DNA from: Pseudisothecium myosuroides | Taxonomy: Eukaryota; Streptophyta; Bryopsida; Hypnales; Lembophyllaceae | DNA: 64,000 nucleotides | NCBI GenBank assembly: GCA_951799445.1 | Contig: OX637287.1 | Location: forward strand, 35,865,724 to 35,929,723 | Direction of reading: 5' to 3' | Shown: in pieces, positions 32,432 to 43,931 of the stretch | How the letters are laid out: each line of letters begins with the position of its first letter | Position numbering within the stretch: position 1 is the first letter of the stretch | The notes under the pieces: model-generated | Seen by the model: only the letters and a program-made list of their open reading frames with translations | The model's database searches: none | Told to the model about the DNA's origin: nothing | Translations under genes and position numbers: made by a program

Positions 32432-34989
32432 TCCCCTTCATACCCACTATAATTACTCTAAAAGTATGATTACATGGAATGATATTCATGAATGAAATCT
32501 TCTTCTAAATAAAAAAATATTGCAAAAAATTGATTTCACAAAAAAGCAAAGAAATTCTGTCACAAATTCTTATTATTGGTGGATGAAATCATAATAGCAA
32601 GTCTCCCAAAAAATAACATTGTGAAATGAAATTCCATTTTATTTGTTCCAAAAAATAAACAAATAAATAACATTGTAACAGAATCATGAAGATGGGTCAA
32701 TGTTGTTTTTTTAGCGATTTGTCGTCAATTTGCACCAAAATAATGGGCCTTGCATCAAGCCCATAGAACAAAATAGCACTTGAAGGGCAGAAAATTGCCA
32801 AAAAATTTCAAATTTAAAAAAAATCTTGGATGAAATTGCCAGACTATGGATGAAAACTAAATTATGGATATATGATATGTGCTAATGTGATATTTTCTAT
32901 CCAATATGTGGATGAATGTAGAAATTTGGAGCACCACTATAACATTCAATATTGCCAGTTTGGAACTTCATCAAAAATGAAAAAAATAAAATGAGATGGG
33001 TAAGTAATGCACGTGCAGATTGAGTGCCGGAGTATACACAGGAGTGATTCTCCTAAAATGACAACAGTATTCATCAAGTAACGTACTGGCGGGCTTGATA
33101 TTTTGAACGAGTTTCTTCAAGAGCCAAGGAAGTCCACCGTGAGAGAATACCTCTGTGTCGGCTACACAGGGTGTGTTTTTATTTATTTATTTAGGAAATC
33201 AGTACGGACCGAGAAATTAAGCGATCTTCACTGGATTGATGAAGCTATTTATATCCATGGACATGAATGACACTTGCACTATATGGATGAAAACTAATTT
33301 ATTCATTCAAAAGAGTGTACATTCATCCAAAATAGAGCGATATAATTCTAAAATTTGGCAACATTTTTGTGATTTCATCCACTGAAAAAGGAAGAATATT
33401 CATGAAAATGGTCCATGTGTTTCAAGAAAAAAAAGGGGAAGGAAGAATATCTTACCAAACATTCCCCCTAAAAACATTTACGTCACTTTCTAGCAAAAAT
33501 TCACTCAAATTTGCTCATTTACCTAATTGGTGCACACAAAAACATAACTGCATTGTACTACATTGAATAGTGCAATTAGGTTACCCCACACTAATTTCTC
33601 AACATTCTACACTATATCAATAAATATAGTTACTTTAGAAGGATGCAATAAAGTGAGAACTATATGTACGGCATGGGTTGGTGCATTGATTTGTGGCTCC
33701 GGATTAGAGATTGGCATGTGCCTCCATCTGGACAAGCAATAGTCATGAGGTAACTTCTATGGGGTAAGGCAACCTAATTGTTCAGGCAATCCAATTTCAC
33801 TATTTAGTGTAGCTTCCACAAAAAAAAAAAAATTTGTACTGACCGGAATTTTGCACCCTCACCGATAGGATAAAAACTCACTGTATAGTCAAGGACTTGG
33901 GCTACTGCAGACACGGCGTGACTCTCGGGGCCTTCTCTCTCACAAATGCCGAGCTCCGTCGCTCCCCCTCACTTTGAAATAGCAAGCTGCCGAGCTTTCG
34001 AAGTTATCCACCTCGAGCTCACCAATCCCTTTTCATATGAAAATGAATATGTATATGCTCACCACTCAACTGGTTCCGTACGTTTCACGTGCATGCACTT
34101 CATTCAGTTATGATGAACGAGTGACAAATAGAAACTCAAAATACTCATGAATCTGATCACCAGGAATAGAGCCAGAGATGGACCCACAATACAGAATTGG
34201 AAAGCTTCACCAAGAATAAACAGTTTTCAAAGCTCAAGAAACGCGAAGTGCTCGATTAAAAAAGCAGCAAAATTGCCGTAGAATTCCTCCTGTAGCTGAA
34301 CACCTCGTGAAAACCATGATATCACAACATAATTATAAGTAAGCCACCACATCTTGTGGTCCCAACAATGTAAGACAACTTTGCAGAAGGGATGAACTGA
34401 TCCAGTTCCAAACTTTTTTAGTTGCTTTTACATTGAGGGGACCACAACATGGAGGGGAAAATCTAACGGAAAGAGCTTCAGAAATTGCACTCGGAAAGAG
34501 AGAAAGAGAGCTTGGCTCAGTTGTACGTACACGATGACGCATCAGTAAGTACAGCGTACCCAAAACCAGCAACAAACTAAGAAAACTGAAATTATGAACT
34601 AGAATCCCGCACTTCGGGACACAACCAAAGTACTGCACAATCAGTTTCGGGTACAATGTTGGTTTTGGGTTACTTGCCGTACCTTACAAAGTCGCTCCTG
34701 TCCGTGAAGTTATGCCCAGAGAGCATCACTTGAAATAAACTGGTGCAATTTCTGGAGTTCTTAAAGAAGGGAGCAAATCACTGAGCACGATTCAATCACG
34801 AACACACCCTAATGACCCAACAATCCACTTCAGAGCACTTGTAAAACTTCCACCAACAGATACCAAGCACACCAAAAGATTCCAAACACAAAAATGAGGA
34901 GGAGAGGGGTATCATAGAATACAAGGATCAAAATTGAAAAAATAATTGGGAGACAGTATGGTACACTAATGGGGCACTCTCAAGCGTGC
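32432..34989. other. Intergenic region downstream of the pseudokinase locus
   Basis: GGATGAAAACTAA-type words recur near 32850 and 33285. The right part (33880-34990) is less AT-rich and may include the long 3' flank of the kinase locus. A minus-strand open frame at 34333-34656 starts at a non-ATG codon and has no support. Confidence 0.5.
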
Positions 34990-34999
34990 GTGCGTGCAC

Positions 35000-35280
35000 G
35001 CACGAACATGGCACCAGTGCACTTAACCATTTGAGTTCGAATTCGAATTCCAAGTCCACCTCGGAGGCAGCTCCGTCACCGGGCAGTTGTGAATTCTGGG
35101 ACGCCAACACGCTGGGGAGAACCATCTTCTTCATGTCCGCTGAATTAAGGTTTTGCTGCTTGCATCTTTCCAAGGGCTCCTGCCCCTGACAAAATCTCTC
35201 TAAAACGATGCCGAAGGGATACACGTCGAGCTTCGGCGTGACGATGCCCTTGAAGAGGATACTCAAAACCCCTTCTGTTC
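35000..35280 (-). pseudogene. Decayed copy of the pseudokinase 3' end, copy 1
   Basis: The minus strand reads GIVTPKLDVYPFGIVLERFC, then GQEPLERCKQQNLNSADMKK, aligning with GIVTLKLDVFSFGIVLLEIL and its continuation in the intact gene. It then passes to a version of the gene's terminal segment (GGAGGCAGCTCCGTCACC, GACGCCAAC). The C-lobe part between these is deleted. Flanking GAATTCGAATTCCAAG words match the other copy. Confidence 0.8.
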
Positions 35281-35324
35281 ATGAGAAATTCAAATTTCTA
35301 CTTGAGAAATTCGAATTCCAAAGC

Positions 35325-35605
35325 CTACCACCTTGGAGGAAGCTCCGTCAGGCACCTAGCAGTCATGAAATCTTTGGACGCTGTGAATATTCCGTTGCTT
35401 GCTCGCCATGAAGATGGCCGCGATCGCATGGGAACCAACGCAATCTTTGTCTCGGAGGGATTAGGGTTCGGCTGCTGCACTGTCACAGGCTCTTGCAAGG
35501 ACAAAATCTTTAACAACGAGAGAAACCAGTCGATGTTCGGGTGAGACGATGCCGATGGGCGAATGATACTCGGGGCGCCATGTACGTGCCCATGCGAAAT
35601 TTAAA
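35325..35605 (-). pseudogene. Decayed copy of the pseudokinase 3' end, copy 2
   Basis: On the plus strand it reads GTCATGAAATCTTTGGACGC, CTTGCTCGCCATGAAGATGG and CCGCGATCGCATGGGAA, then GCTGCTGCACTGTCACAGGC, and finally CTCGGGGCGCCATGTACGTG. These match, in order, the end of the kinase, the middle of its C lobe and its APE region, with internal deletions and frameshifts. It lies directly beside the intact gene's 3' end. Confidence 0.8.
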
Positions 35606-35659
35606 ATCCTAGTCAAGCAATTTTAAGTCCGAGTCCATCTCGGAGGGAGCTACCTTTTG

Positions 35660-37015
35660 TCACCTCGCAGTGAGCGTGCACGTCATGAAATCCTTGGACG
35701 CCAACATGCTGTCCTCCCACTGTTTGCTCGCCATGTAAATCTGCTCCAGGCTGAGCGCCACATTCCTCATCAGTGGTCGATCGTCGGGATTCGCGTCCAC
35801 GCACTTCTTCGCCAGCATCGCCGCTCGACATGCGCAGTCCAACGGAAACGCGTCTCGCAGCAACGGATCGATCCACGACCTCACTCTCGCCCTGGGCTCG
35901 CTGTCGGCGAAGATGGCCGCGATCACATCAGAGAGCACCGTCTTCTTCAAGTCTGCAGAATAAGGTTTTTGCTGCTGCATCTTCACAGCCTCTTGCCCCG
36001 AGAGAATCTCTAACAACACAATCCCGAAGGAAAACACGTCGAGCTTGAGAGTCACAATTCCCGTGAGCGAATACTCGGGCGCCATGTAGCCGTGCGTGCC
36101 CGTGATCTTGACGCTGCGCGAGCGCCGCAGCGAGCGGCCCAGGGAGCGCATTCCGAGGTGGGAGGATTGATGCTCCCCCAAGGAGGAATTATTAGAGTTT
36201 GGCTCCCTTTGTTTCCCGCTGGCTGAGCTGCTGAGAACCAATCCTTGGTCCGCCGCGGACTCCCCTCGCATCCTCGCCAATCCGACGTTGGCGATTCGGG
36301 CGTGGAGGTCGTTGTCAAGAAGGATGCTGGTACTTTTGATATATTTATGTACAAAAGGCGGGGAAGCATGATCATGCAGATACTCCAACCCCTTCGCAAC
36401 GTCTAACGCCACGCGAAGGCGCGTCGTCCATGATTTTAGGGTTGTGAAACCCGGAGCAACAGGGCTGCGCAGGCAATGGCGCAAATTGGCACCCGAGATG
36501 TACTCATATACCATATACAATTGATCACCGCTGATGCAACCCCCGATGAGCTTCACCAGACTCGAGTGATGCAAATTGCAGATGCTCTTGACCTCCGAGA
36601 CGAAGTCGACGTCCGTGTTCAATCGCTTCTCAACCACTACAGTCACGTTCCGTCCTGCGATCGTCCCACGGAAGGTCCCGCTCCCGAGCTTCCTCCCACT
36701 GCTGAAATTCTCTGTGGCCTTGACGATGTCTTTGTAAGTGAAGATCTGGGCGCCGTCAGAGAGCATCCCTTTCAAGCTCGCCAAAGAAATCGCGCTCCCT
36801 GTCGAGGTTTGCGAGTTCCGAGAGCCACGAGAGCCGCGAGAGCCGCGAGACTCCTTCGAGAGAGACTGGCTGATGGTGTAGCTTATGCTTAAATCCAAGC
36901 TGCTGTCCTCTGGGGGTTTCCGGTAGCGAGGTCTGATGACTGGTGTCGGCGGATGCGATTGTGCTAGATGGGGATACTCGGCCTGCTTTGGCATCTTACG
37001 CCGAAACAGACACAT
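35660..37015 (-). CDS. LYK/RLCK-like pseudokinase, intronless
   Basis: A single exon of 451 aa starting MCLFRRKMPKQAEYPH; the frame is open further upstream but has no earlier ATG. The kinase domain runs from about residue 90 to 435 and resembles plant LysM-receptor-like and cytoplasmic kinases: FTYKDIVKATENFSSGRKLG, HHSSLVKLIGGC, LDVAKGLEYLHDHASPPFVH, GTHGYMAPEYSLTGIVTLKL, DVFSFGIVLLEILSGQEAV, and the C-terminal LDCACRAAMLAKKCVDANPD. The catalytic loop HRD is HKY (223-225), so the catalytic Asp is gone, and DFG is NVG (243-245), so the metal-binding Asp is gone. The beta-3 Lys lies in VVVEK and may be displaced. A Ser/Arg-rich insert of about 50 residues sits before the APE motif. No signal peptide or membrane span is visible, so a cytoplasmic scaffold or regulator is likely. 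An SRGSRGSRGSRNS stretch (56-68) repeats in the N-terminal region. Confidence 0.9.
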   Translation of the reverse strand: MCLFRRKMPKQAEYPHLAQSHPPTPVIRPRYRKPPEDSSLDLSISYTISQSLSKESRGSRGSRGSRNSQTSTGSAISLASLKGMLSDGAQIFTYKDIVKATENFSSGRKLGSGTFRGTIAGRNVTVVVEKRLNTDVDFVSEVKSICNLHHSSLVKLIGGCISGDQLYMVYEYISGANLRHCLRSPVAPGFTTLKSWTTRLRVALDVAKGLEYLHDHASPPFVHKYIKSTSILLDNDLHARIANVGLARMRGESAADQGLVLSSSASGKQREPNSNNSSLGEHQSSHLGMRSLGRSLRRSRSVKITGTHGYMAPEYSLTGIVTLKLDVFSFGIVLLEILSGQEAVKMQQQKPYSADLKKTVLSDVIAAIFADSEPRARVRSWIDPLLRDAFPLDCACRAAMLAKKCVDANPDDRPLMRNVALSLEQIYMASKQWEDSMLASKDFMTCTLTAR

Positions 37016-38600
37016 ATTGAGAGAGAGAGTCACCTGAGTTGCGTCCACCTGGATAGCTCGAGCTCTGAATTCGGGTTCATAATGAGTCCAACAAAACAAA
37101 ACGGCGTTCCCAGGTATGAAGCCTGTCCTGTGATCTAACTCGTTCCTGCCCCCATCAATTGACACATACAGAGCAGCCCAAGAAAACTCCAAGCAAAAAT
37201 CTGTTTACAGTGCCCTCTCTTCTTGCGACCCATACTGCACTCAATTTCTTCCATCAAGACCTGCAAACCAATTTCACCAGTATTAGATTCCTCGCAATGA
37301 GCTTCATCTACAATGCAGGGCTCACCTCAGTATTCGTAACGATGCAGGAAGCTCACAATTCCGCCACAAAAATTGCACTGCAAAGCTCAATTGAAGACGC
37401 CCAGTGCTATTTCATCTTCCAGAAGGCTAACCTGACAAATTCAAAACCTTCGAAAACTCGCAACCACAATCTTGTACGTCAACACCACTTCCCCAAAACC
37501 CAAAATCAGACTCTATCACCCTCCACTCTACTCTCCCTCCACTCTCCACAAAAAAGCGCAAAAAACACTAGCCGACATAAACACCAAGTGTGCCACTAGG
37601 TCAACAAAAAATCATCTCCAACCCAAAATTCAAGAAAACTATCCATTCACGCAGCCCAAAACTTTCAACAACCAAAACAAAGTGAGTGAACTCTACCTCC
37701 ACGAACCCAAACCGTCAAAGAAAAACAAACACGATACCATTTTCAAACCAATCTTCGCTACCAAGGCAAAGAAGGCAAATCCCACCTTCTCACACGAAAG
37801 GGTAACAACAGAAACTTTCGATCGCACACAGTCACTTCCAGATCAACCAGCAGGCTCCCAAAACGAAAATGTGCGAGTATGAACCGAAGCACGCTCCAGC
37901 CACAAAAAATGGAAGCCAGCTACATTAACTCACTTCCAACACACACAAGCTACCATCACTCCAACTGAACAAAAGCTTCAAGCAAAGGGCGCAAACTAGC
38001 GCTGAAAGTGGTACACACCATAAATGCTTCCCCTTTCTTCTTCTTCCTCCTCCTCCTCTTCCGCGTCCTCGTCCTCTTCCTCTTCTAAGCTTACTACTAC
38101 TAAGTTACTGTACTGTACCACTTCTTCTATTCCTTTTCCTTCTTGTTCACTGCTGAACATCAGCAATCATGCACAGGCTTTACTCAGCAGCGTCCTTCTG
38201 CAATCGAGCGAAAAGCCGACTTCGTTACTGGTAAGCTTACAAGGCCACCAGCACTCCAGCAGTTAAGGAAGGAAGGGGGAAAGCAGGGTAGAAGCGGCCA
38301 AGGAGACCTCTTCAGCTCAGTTCTGCTTGAAAATGGCAACGGGCTTTCCTTTGCAGTGTTGTTGCCAACTCTGACGACGTCACCCACGTGTCACCGGAGT
38401 TGTCGCAGTGTTCCCTGAACAGTGCCTACTCTTTTGTTTGGGGGTATTTTTATTATTTTTTAACTTCTTTTTTTTGTTGTTGTTGTTTTGTTGTTTTGTT
38501 TTGTTTGATTTTTGAAACACATGGACAATTTCTTTTACTTTTTTTATTTCTATTTGGATGTCAGTTGAGAGGGGAGTGAGTGTACTAAGGGGGGGTACAT
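37016..38600. other. 5' flank/leader of the pseudokinase, pyrimidine-rich
   Basis: The region is C- and A-rich on the plus strand and holds a TTCTTCCTCCTCC microsatellite at about 38035-38090. The homopolymer-like frame there (Ser runs) is not a gene. T-rich and GTTGTTGTTTTG stretches occur at 38455-38520. It probably contains the pseudokinase promoter and 5' UTR. Confidence 0.5.
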
Positions 38601-40424
38601 CTTTTAAGTGGAAAGGACAAAGGGTTTGAGGTAGGTACTAGGTAGCTTAGGTAGGAAATGAAGTGGAAAGAAGAAGAGTAATGTTGGGCAGGAGAGAATA
38701 TTGTAGTGAATAAAGAAGTGTTTGTTGGAGGTAGTTCAATCTTCATAACATTTTTTAGGGTATATTTGTACCAAAGGAGGATATCTCCATCCTTCGAGGG
38801 GTTATTAAAAAAAAATACTAAGATCATGGAGTCACGATATTCTACCTATATTCTATTTCAATCTAAACCCTTTGTGGTAGTGGTGGAAAGGGAATGTTAT
38901 TTGTATTAGTACTAAGATATCTCCTTTGGTGTGCGTGCATCTTTTGGAATTGGTTGTGTTGTCCACAACTGATTCTTCATGTTGTAAAGGAGGGACAAAA
39001 GTGACCTTTTTTGTTTTATTTAAGAGAGGCAATTTGAAATTAAGAATTGAATGGTTTATGGAGAAAGTAGTACCTGGAGATAATATTATGGGTCTCATAA
39101 TTTTACAGGTTTAATTTGGAAAGATATGTTGGAATCTTGTTGTACACATCACTAGATTTTGACACTCTATATTAGGCAACGATGCTAGTGCGTGAGCAGA
39201 GAGACATGAATTTAAGAGCCTTGAAACTAGTTGTAGGTATGTACCTACAACCATTTGAAGGTGTTTATAATATATGTACATAGATGACATAGCTATACTA
39301 TAACATAGACACTCGTAGTCATAGAAGGTGTTTATAATATAAACTCGTAGACCTATGGGTCCATAGATTCTATGCTCATATACTAACACTACATGCTATA
39401 TTAAGTGGAGGATTAAAACATATAAAAATAAATGCAATGTAAGCATCAATGTATATAAATGGCTACAGAACCTAGTAAAAATGTTATTTAAGCAATTATA
39501 CACAAAAAGATGCACAATAACTCGATGGCTAAAAGTTGTAATGTTTTTTTAGCAAGCATCCATTAGTATCAAAAAAAAAAGAAAAAAGGAAACATATCTA
39601 ATGACAATGATGGTCAAGAATTGGAATCAAATTAGTAACTTTTCACTATCATTTTTTATTATACTTTTATCATACATTATCTTTGTACCTCCAAAAAATT
39701 AATCCTCAATTGTATGTGATAAAAGACATATCTATCATATTTACGCTATTGAGCATTCATTTGTTTGTTTTTTCATTTGGAAGGTACTCTCAAACTACTT
39801 ATGGTATCCTTAACTTCTAAATTTCTTTCATGTTGGGATGCCTAAAAGTGCTTTATAATACTCATACTTAGAGCAAGGCAAAAATCTTCATCTAGTTTTA
39901 TTTTCAACAAATCCAACTATAGTTCAATGTACCTGTACTTCAAAATGTAGACTTTTTCTAGCCCTTTCAAAAGGTGAGATTTTTTTTTCAACATCATTAG
40001 AATAAAATATATATATGTTCCACAACTTGTGCATTTTGGTCAATGGGTTGGAAAAATTGGGTCAAGAAAATATGTAAAATTTAAACAAAAAAAACTTTCA
40101 TCTTCATCTTTTAAATAAGTGTAATGTAGAAGGTGGTATTGAATTTTTATTTTGAAACTAAAACACTAATGACTATTATCAAGAATTGAGAATTCCAGGG
40201 GCAAGAATGTTATAGTAAACAATTGGTATACTTTATTTTTGCTTTTATTTGAAAGTTTTCAAATTTGAGTTCAAAAAATGATTTTATACATTTTTTTGGT
40301 CAGCAAAATAAAACTTATTATATCTTTCACTTCATTATTTGAAATTGAATGGTTCAAATGCTTTTGAGTAGATATCAATCTATACAATCCTACAATTTAA
40401 AACCAATTTTTTTAATAGAAAATA
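38601..40424. other. AT-rich gene-free DNA
   Basis: Near 39230-39370 the words GTGTTTATAATATA and ATAGACACTCGTAG form small direct and inverted repeats. No gene was seen. Confidence 0.6.
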
Positions 40425-40639
40425 CAATAGAACCTCTCTTACTGCATACTTTCTTAGTGCATAATATGAAGTAAGAGAGGTCGTAATTTAAAGCATTTAT
40501 TAATTTTATTTGTGAACAATAATTGGAGGCCCCATAGTGAGAGGCCATGTTAGCCAAATTTCAGTATAAAACCTCTTGAACTGCATAAACCTCTCTTAGT
40601 ACGTAGTCTCGGCACTATGCACTAAAAGAGGTTCTATTG
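40425..40639. mobile_element. Pogo/Tigger-like MITE, copy 1
   Basis: It is 215 bp flanked by TA, with TIRs CAATAGAACCTCTCTTA and the complement of TAAAAGAGGTTCTATTG. Such CAGTAGAACCTCT-type ends with TA duplication are typical of Tc1/mariner-superfamily pogo/Tigger/Lemi elements. Sub-terminal CTCTCTTAGTGCATA-type words repeat internally. It has no transposase. Confidence 0.85.
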
Positions 40640-41194
40640 TATTGTAAATTGCCCATTTGAACATGAAATTAAAAAAAAAATTAATTTTTGCAATATTCAT
40701 TGAAAACAAAGCTTTATATATAGATTAGAATGATTAGGATCCATCCAAAAAATTTCATGCAAAAATTTCAGATTGTGAAGTCAACAAAGTGTGCACAAGT
40801 TCTCAAAAAACCAAAGTGGTCCCCTTAATTCTTTAGGAATTAAAACAATTGGAAAGTTTTGAATTAAGTTAACCTTTGTGCGTATATGACTAGAAACTTC
40901 AGTGTATACTTTCCTAAGTTATTATTATTATTATTATTTTTAATTTTTTAAATGTTTGTAGTGAAATTGAAGATTACAAACACACTAGATATGTAATTAA
41001 AGTGTATCGTAGTTGTAGGGCAAGGTCAACACATTGATGCCAAATAATTAATTAATTAAAATATAAAAATAATCTTTGACACTTTAAAACTTAATTTTAA
41101 AAAAATTGACACTAACTTCAAAGAATTCAAAAACATTTGGCAACTATCTCATATTGCTTCAAAAGCCACTTATTTTGTGTGCATAGAGATGAAA
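40640..41194. other. AT-rich gene-free DNA
   Basis: An ATT microsatellite occurs at about 40919-40938. No coding signal was seen. Confidence 0.6.
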
Positions 41195-41790
41195 CAACAA
41201 ACTCTTTGTACAAGTGAGGGGGATATAGGAGGTAAAACAATCCATGTGGGATATATAAATTTGGATTAGTAGAAGCTCAACTACTCATAATTAAGTCAAA
41301 AGCTTGAATTGTGTGCAAAACATAATTTCAAACCTCATTTAGGCAATGTTGAAGAACTTTTTTTCAAAAAACTTTGAACTAAGTTAGTATAGAAATCAAG
41401 TTAACTTTTGACCTCGCAAATCTATTTAAGATTTTGAGCCTCCAATCAAAAGTTATGGACAAAATTCATAGAGGGATTGAAAGGAACATTTTCTTTGACA
41501 TTATTAAATATCTTCTCTGAATTTTCTCCATAACTTTTTTTGGAGGCTGAGAATCACAAACGGATTTTTGGAGACGAAAGTTAGCTTGATTTACAAACAA
41601 TTCTCAATTCAAATTGTTTTAGAAAAAATTATTCTACTATGCACAAATGAAGTTTAGGATTCTACTTTAAGCACAATTCCTACATTTCAACAATGAGTGG
41701 TTAAGCATTCATCTTCAAATTATCCCATACCCTTCGAGGATTCATGATAGACAATTGAGACTTCGTTATAAGAATGACCTCTCTACTTAT
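41195..41790. mobile_element. Foldback element, family P, copy 1
   Basis: Approximate ends. The left half is the imperfect complement of the right half around a centre near 41490: AATCAAGTTAACTTTTGACC pairs with the complement of GACGAAAGTTAGCTTGATTT, and TTTTGAGCCTCCAATCAAAA with that of TTTTTTTGGAGGCTGAGAAT. A second copy in the same orientation lies at about 60060-60685. No coding capacity. Confidence 0.75.
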
Positions 41791-43289
41791 CATTTTTACT
41801 AAACATCAATGAAGTAATTCCTTCATTCACCATCAAAAGTTTTCTCTGAGGTAAGGTATATGACTTGTTTTTGACAATGTTAAGTATTTTTGTCCAATTG
41901 AGTGATGGAGGAGAAGATAATTTTCTCCGGTTAAGGAATAGAAACAATGAAGATTGCATTATTTTTTGTTAATTTTTCATCAAATTTGGAATTAGTAGAA
42001 ATTAAAGAAGTGTAGAGTATAGTCCAACTTGTTCTCAATGTACAGGTGAACCTATTTCCGAGAAGCACAAAACTAACAACAACTTCATTAGGTGTCAATA
42101 TGTTATTTGTCACACAATAATGAAGATGCTAAAACCATATCATACTCCCCTCATTCATGAAAATTAGACACCCTATTTTGTGCAAATGGGACTCTAGTTG
42201 GAAACAAGTCGTATACCTTAGATAATCAGATAACAAATTGATACTAGTAGTATTGAATATCCCTGGTTACATTGGACTTTGGACTTTATTTTGGCTATAT
42301 TTTGGACTTTCCGGCTAACACTAGATGTTTTCTTTTTTTCAAGAACTTGGTCATTTAATTCTTGCTAACTTCAACAATTTCTCTTGTTCATTTTTTTTTT
42401 CAACTTTCCTTAAAGAAATTATTTTTCACCAACCGTGCCCTACAGCTACGGTGCTAATTACTTAGTTTCAAATAGTCTTATAATTTGAGCATGTGATACC
42501 AAAATTCACGTATTTTCATTAAAAATTGCAGTTACAGCAGATTTTCAAAAGAAAATGCTTTCAAATTTGTGTGACAAAGTCTCTTCTATGATGTTTTTTC
42601 TACACTAAGGTAGGAGGCTCGAACTCCGACAGGGCATTTTGAACCGAACAGGACACAGAGGTACATTTTGTTTTCTTCAAATTACCAAAATGTACAAATG
42701 ATGTACATTCTAGGAGGTGGTGGCTTTTAGAGCCCTATGGCTTTTCACCTTCAAAATTTCATAACTAATTCCACAAAGCTCCAAAAAATATGAAACAACT
42801 TGGGCCACATGCCATTTCTTCTTGTCTTTCAAGGAAAATTTACTGAAAAATATTTCAAGATGTTTTACCTCCCCAAAATTCAGGTTCAGCGCTTAGATGG
42901 TCGCTTTATGGACCTCCTACCTTACCATATAAGTTACAGACAAATTAAAGAGCAGTTGTCAGGTCTGATTTGTGCCCTGGCTTGGCCAAATCATGTGTGT
43001 ATCTTTGAATGATCTCATCAAATATATCATAGAATGAGAACAGAAGCAAATAACTTATACGACTCAATTTGTCAAGCAATGAAAGTCCCAATTGCCTGTG
43101 CTGAAGTTGTCAATATATAAACTTATCTGGCAGGCACAAAATCTGTTTCGCCCATGCGAAAATCTTAAGGGATGAGTAATTTGTGCCTGGAGCACTCAGA
43201 GCACATCCAGAATCCCATAACATAGACAAATCGCCATACGACTGAAAAAACTATTATTTGAAAATTTCAAATAATCAATCAATTCCAAG
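41791..43289. other. AT-rich gene-free DNA
   Basis: Only short open frames are present, none with family resemblance. No repeat boundary is evident. Confidence 0.55.
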
Positions 43290-43528
43290 TTAACCCATTA
43301 CGTACTAAGGATTCATGGTTTTAAGTTGTGGATTTTGATTGATCATATTGTAAAAAGTATAATCTAAATGGAAGATTTTATTATATCATTAGCTCTAGTG
43401 AAGAACATTGCATGCATTGGTTTAAATAAATAATTATTGAAACAAATAAAAATCCTCGTATAAACTCTTCAAAATTGCTTAAAAAAACATGAGGCCTAAT
43501 TTGGGCTTCTTAGTACGTAAAGGGTAAA
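43290..43528. mobile_element. MITE family J, copy 2 with intact TIRs
   Basis: TTAA at 43290-43293 is followed by CCCATTACGTACTAAG. The right end is the complement of CCCTTTACGTACTAAG, then TAAA, probably a mutated TTAA. The interior matches 3341-3537 and 63752-63905. Confidence 0.8.
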
Positions 43529-43573
43529 TTGGCGTAATAAGCACCACATAATCTAGGAATTGGGGACATGACT

Positions 43574-43931
43574 TAAGGTAGCAACACCCATAACCGTTAG
43601 TGTACCCATAATTGATAGTAGAGTTCCCTTAAAGTGTCTTCAAATGTACCTTGAAACCGTGTCCAATGCTTAATTGTGGTTGGTGGGCTCTGATTTTTTA
43701 AGATTTTGGTGCTAAAATCAAGGCAGATTTAGTAGACTGTGGTTTAGGGTGCCCTAGGGAGTTGTACTTTGAAAATTCATAGAAAATAGATGCCTTATCC
43801 AAAAATTCTATTTTTTTTTTGAAAATTCATGATTTTCAGTTGCTAATACTAAAAAAATATCATTTCTACAAAAAGGTGTCTCCAATTATGCTGAATTGCT
43901 TATTTTGACGGTTATGGGTGTTGCTACCTTA
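43574..43931. mobile_element. 358-bp MITE with perfect 24-bp TIRs
   Basis: TAAGGTAGCAACACCCATAA plus CCGT (43574-43597) is the exact complement of 43908-43931. The right interior (AATTCATGATTTTCAGTTGC) matches sequence near 4815-4900, so a relative lies there. No clear target duplication outside the TIRs. Confidence 0.85.

Noticed and set aside
35657..36892. Several plus-strand open frames up to 138 codons
   Set aside because: They are shadows of the intact pseudokinase on the opposite strand; the GC-rich coding sequence leaves other frames open.
37159..37882. Plus-strand frames of 136 and 146 codons
   Set aside because: They are compositionally biased (Asn, Lys, Thr, Pro from AC-rich DNA), have no domain, and lie in the leader region of the minus-strand kinase.
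38024..38266. Poly-Ser open frame
   Set aside because: It is a translation of a TTC/TCC microsatellite in the 5' flank of the pseudokinase.
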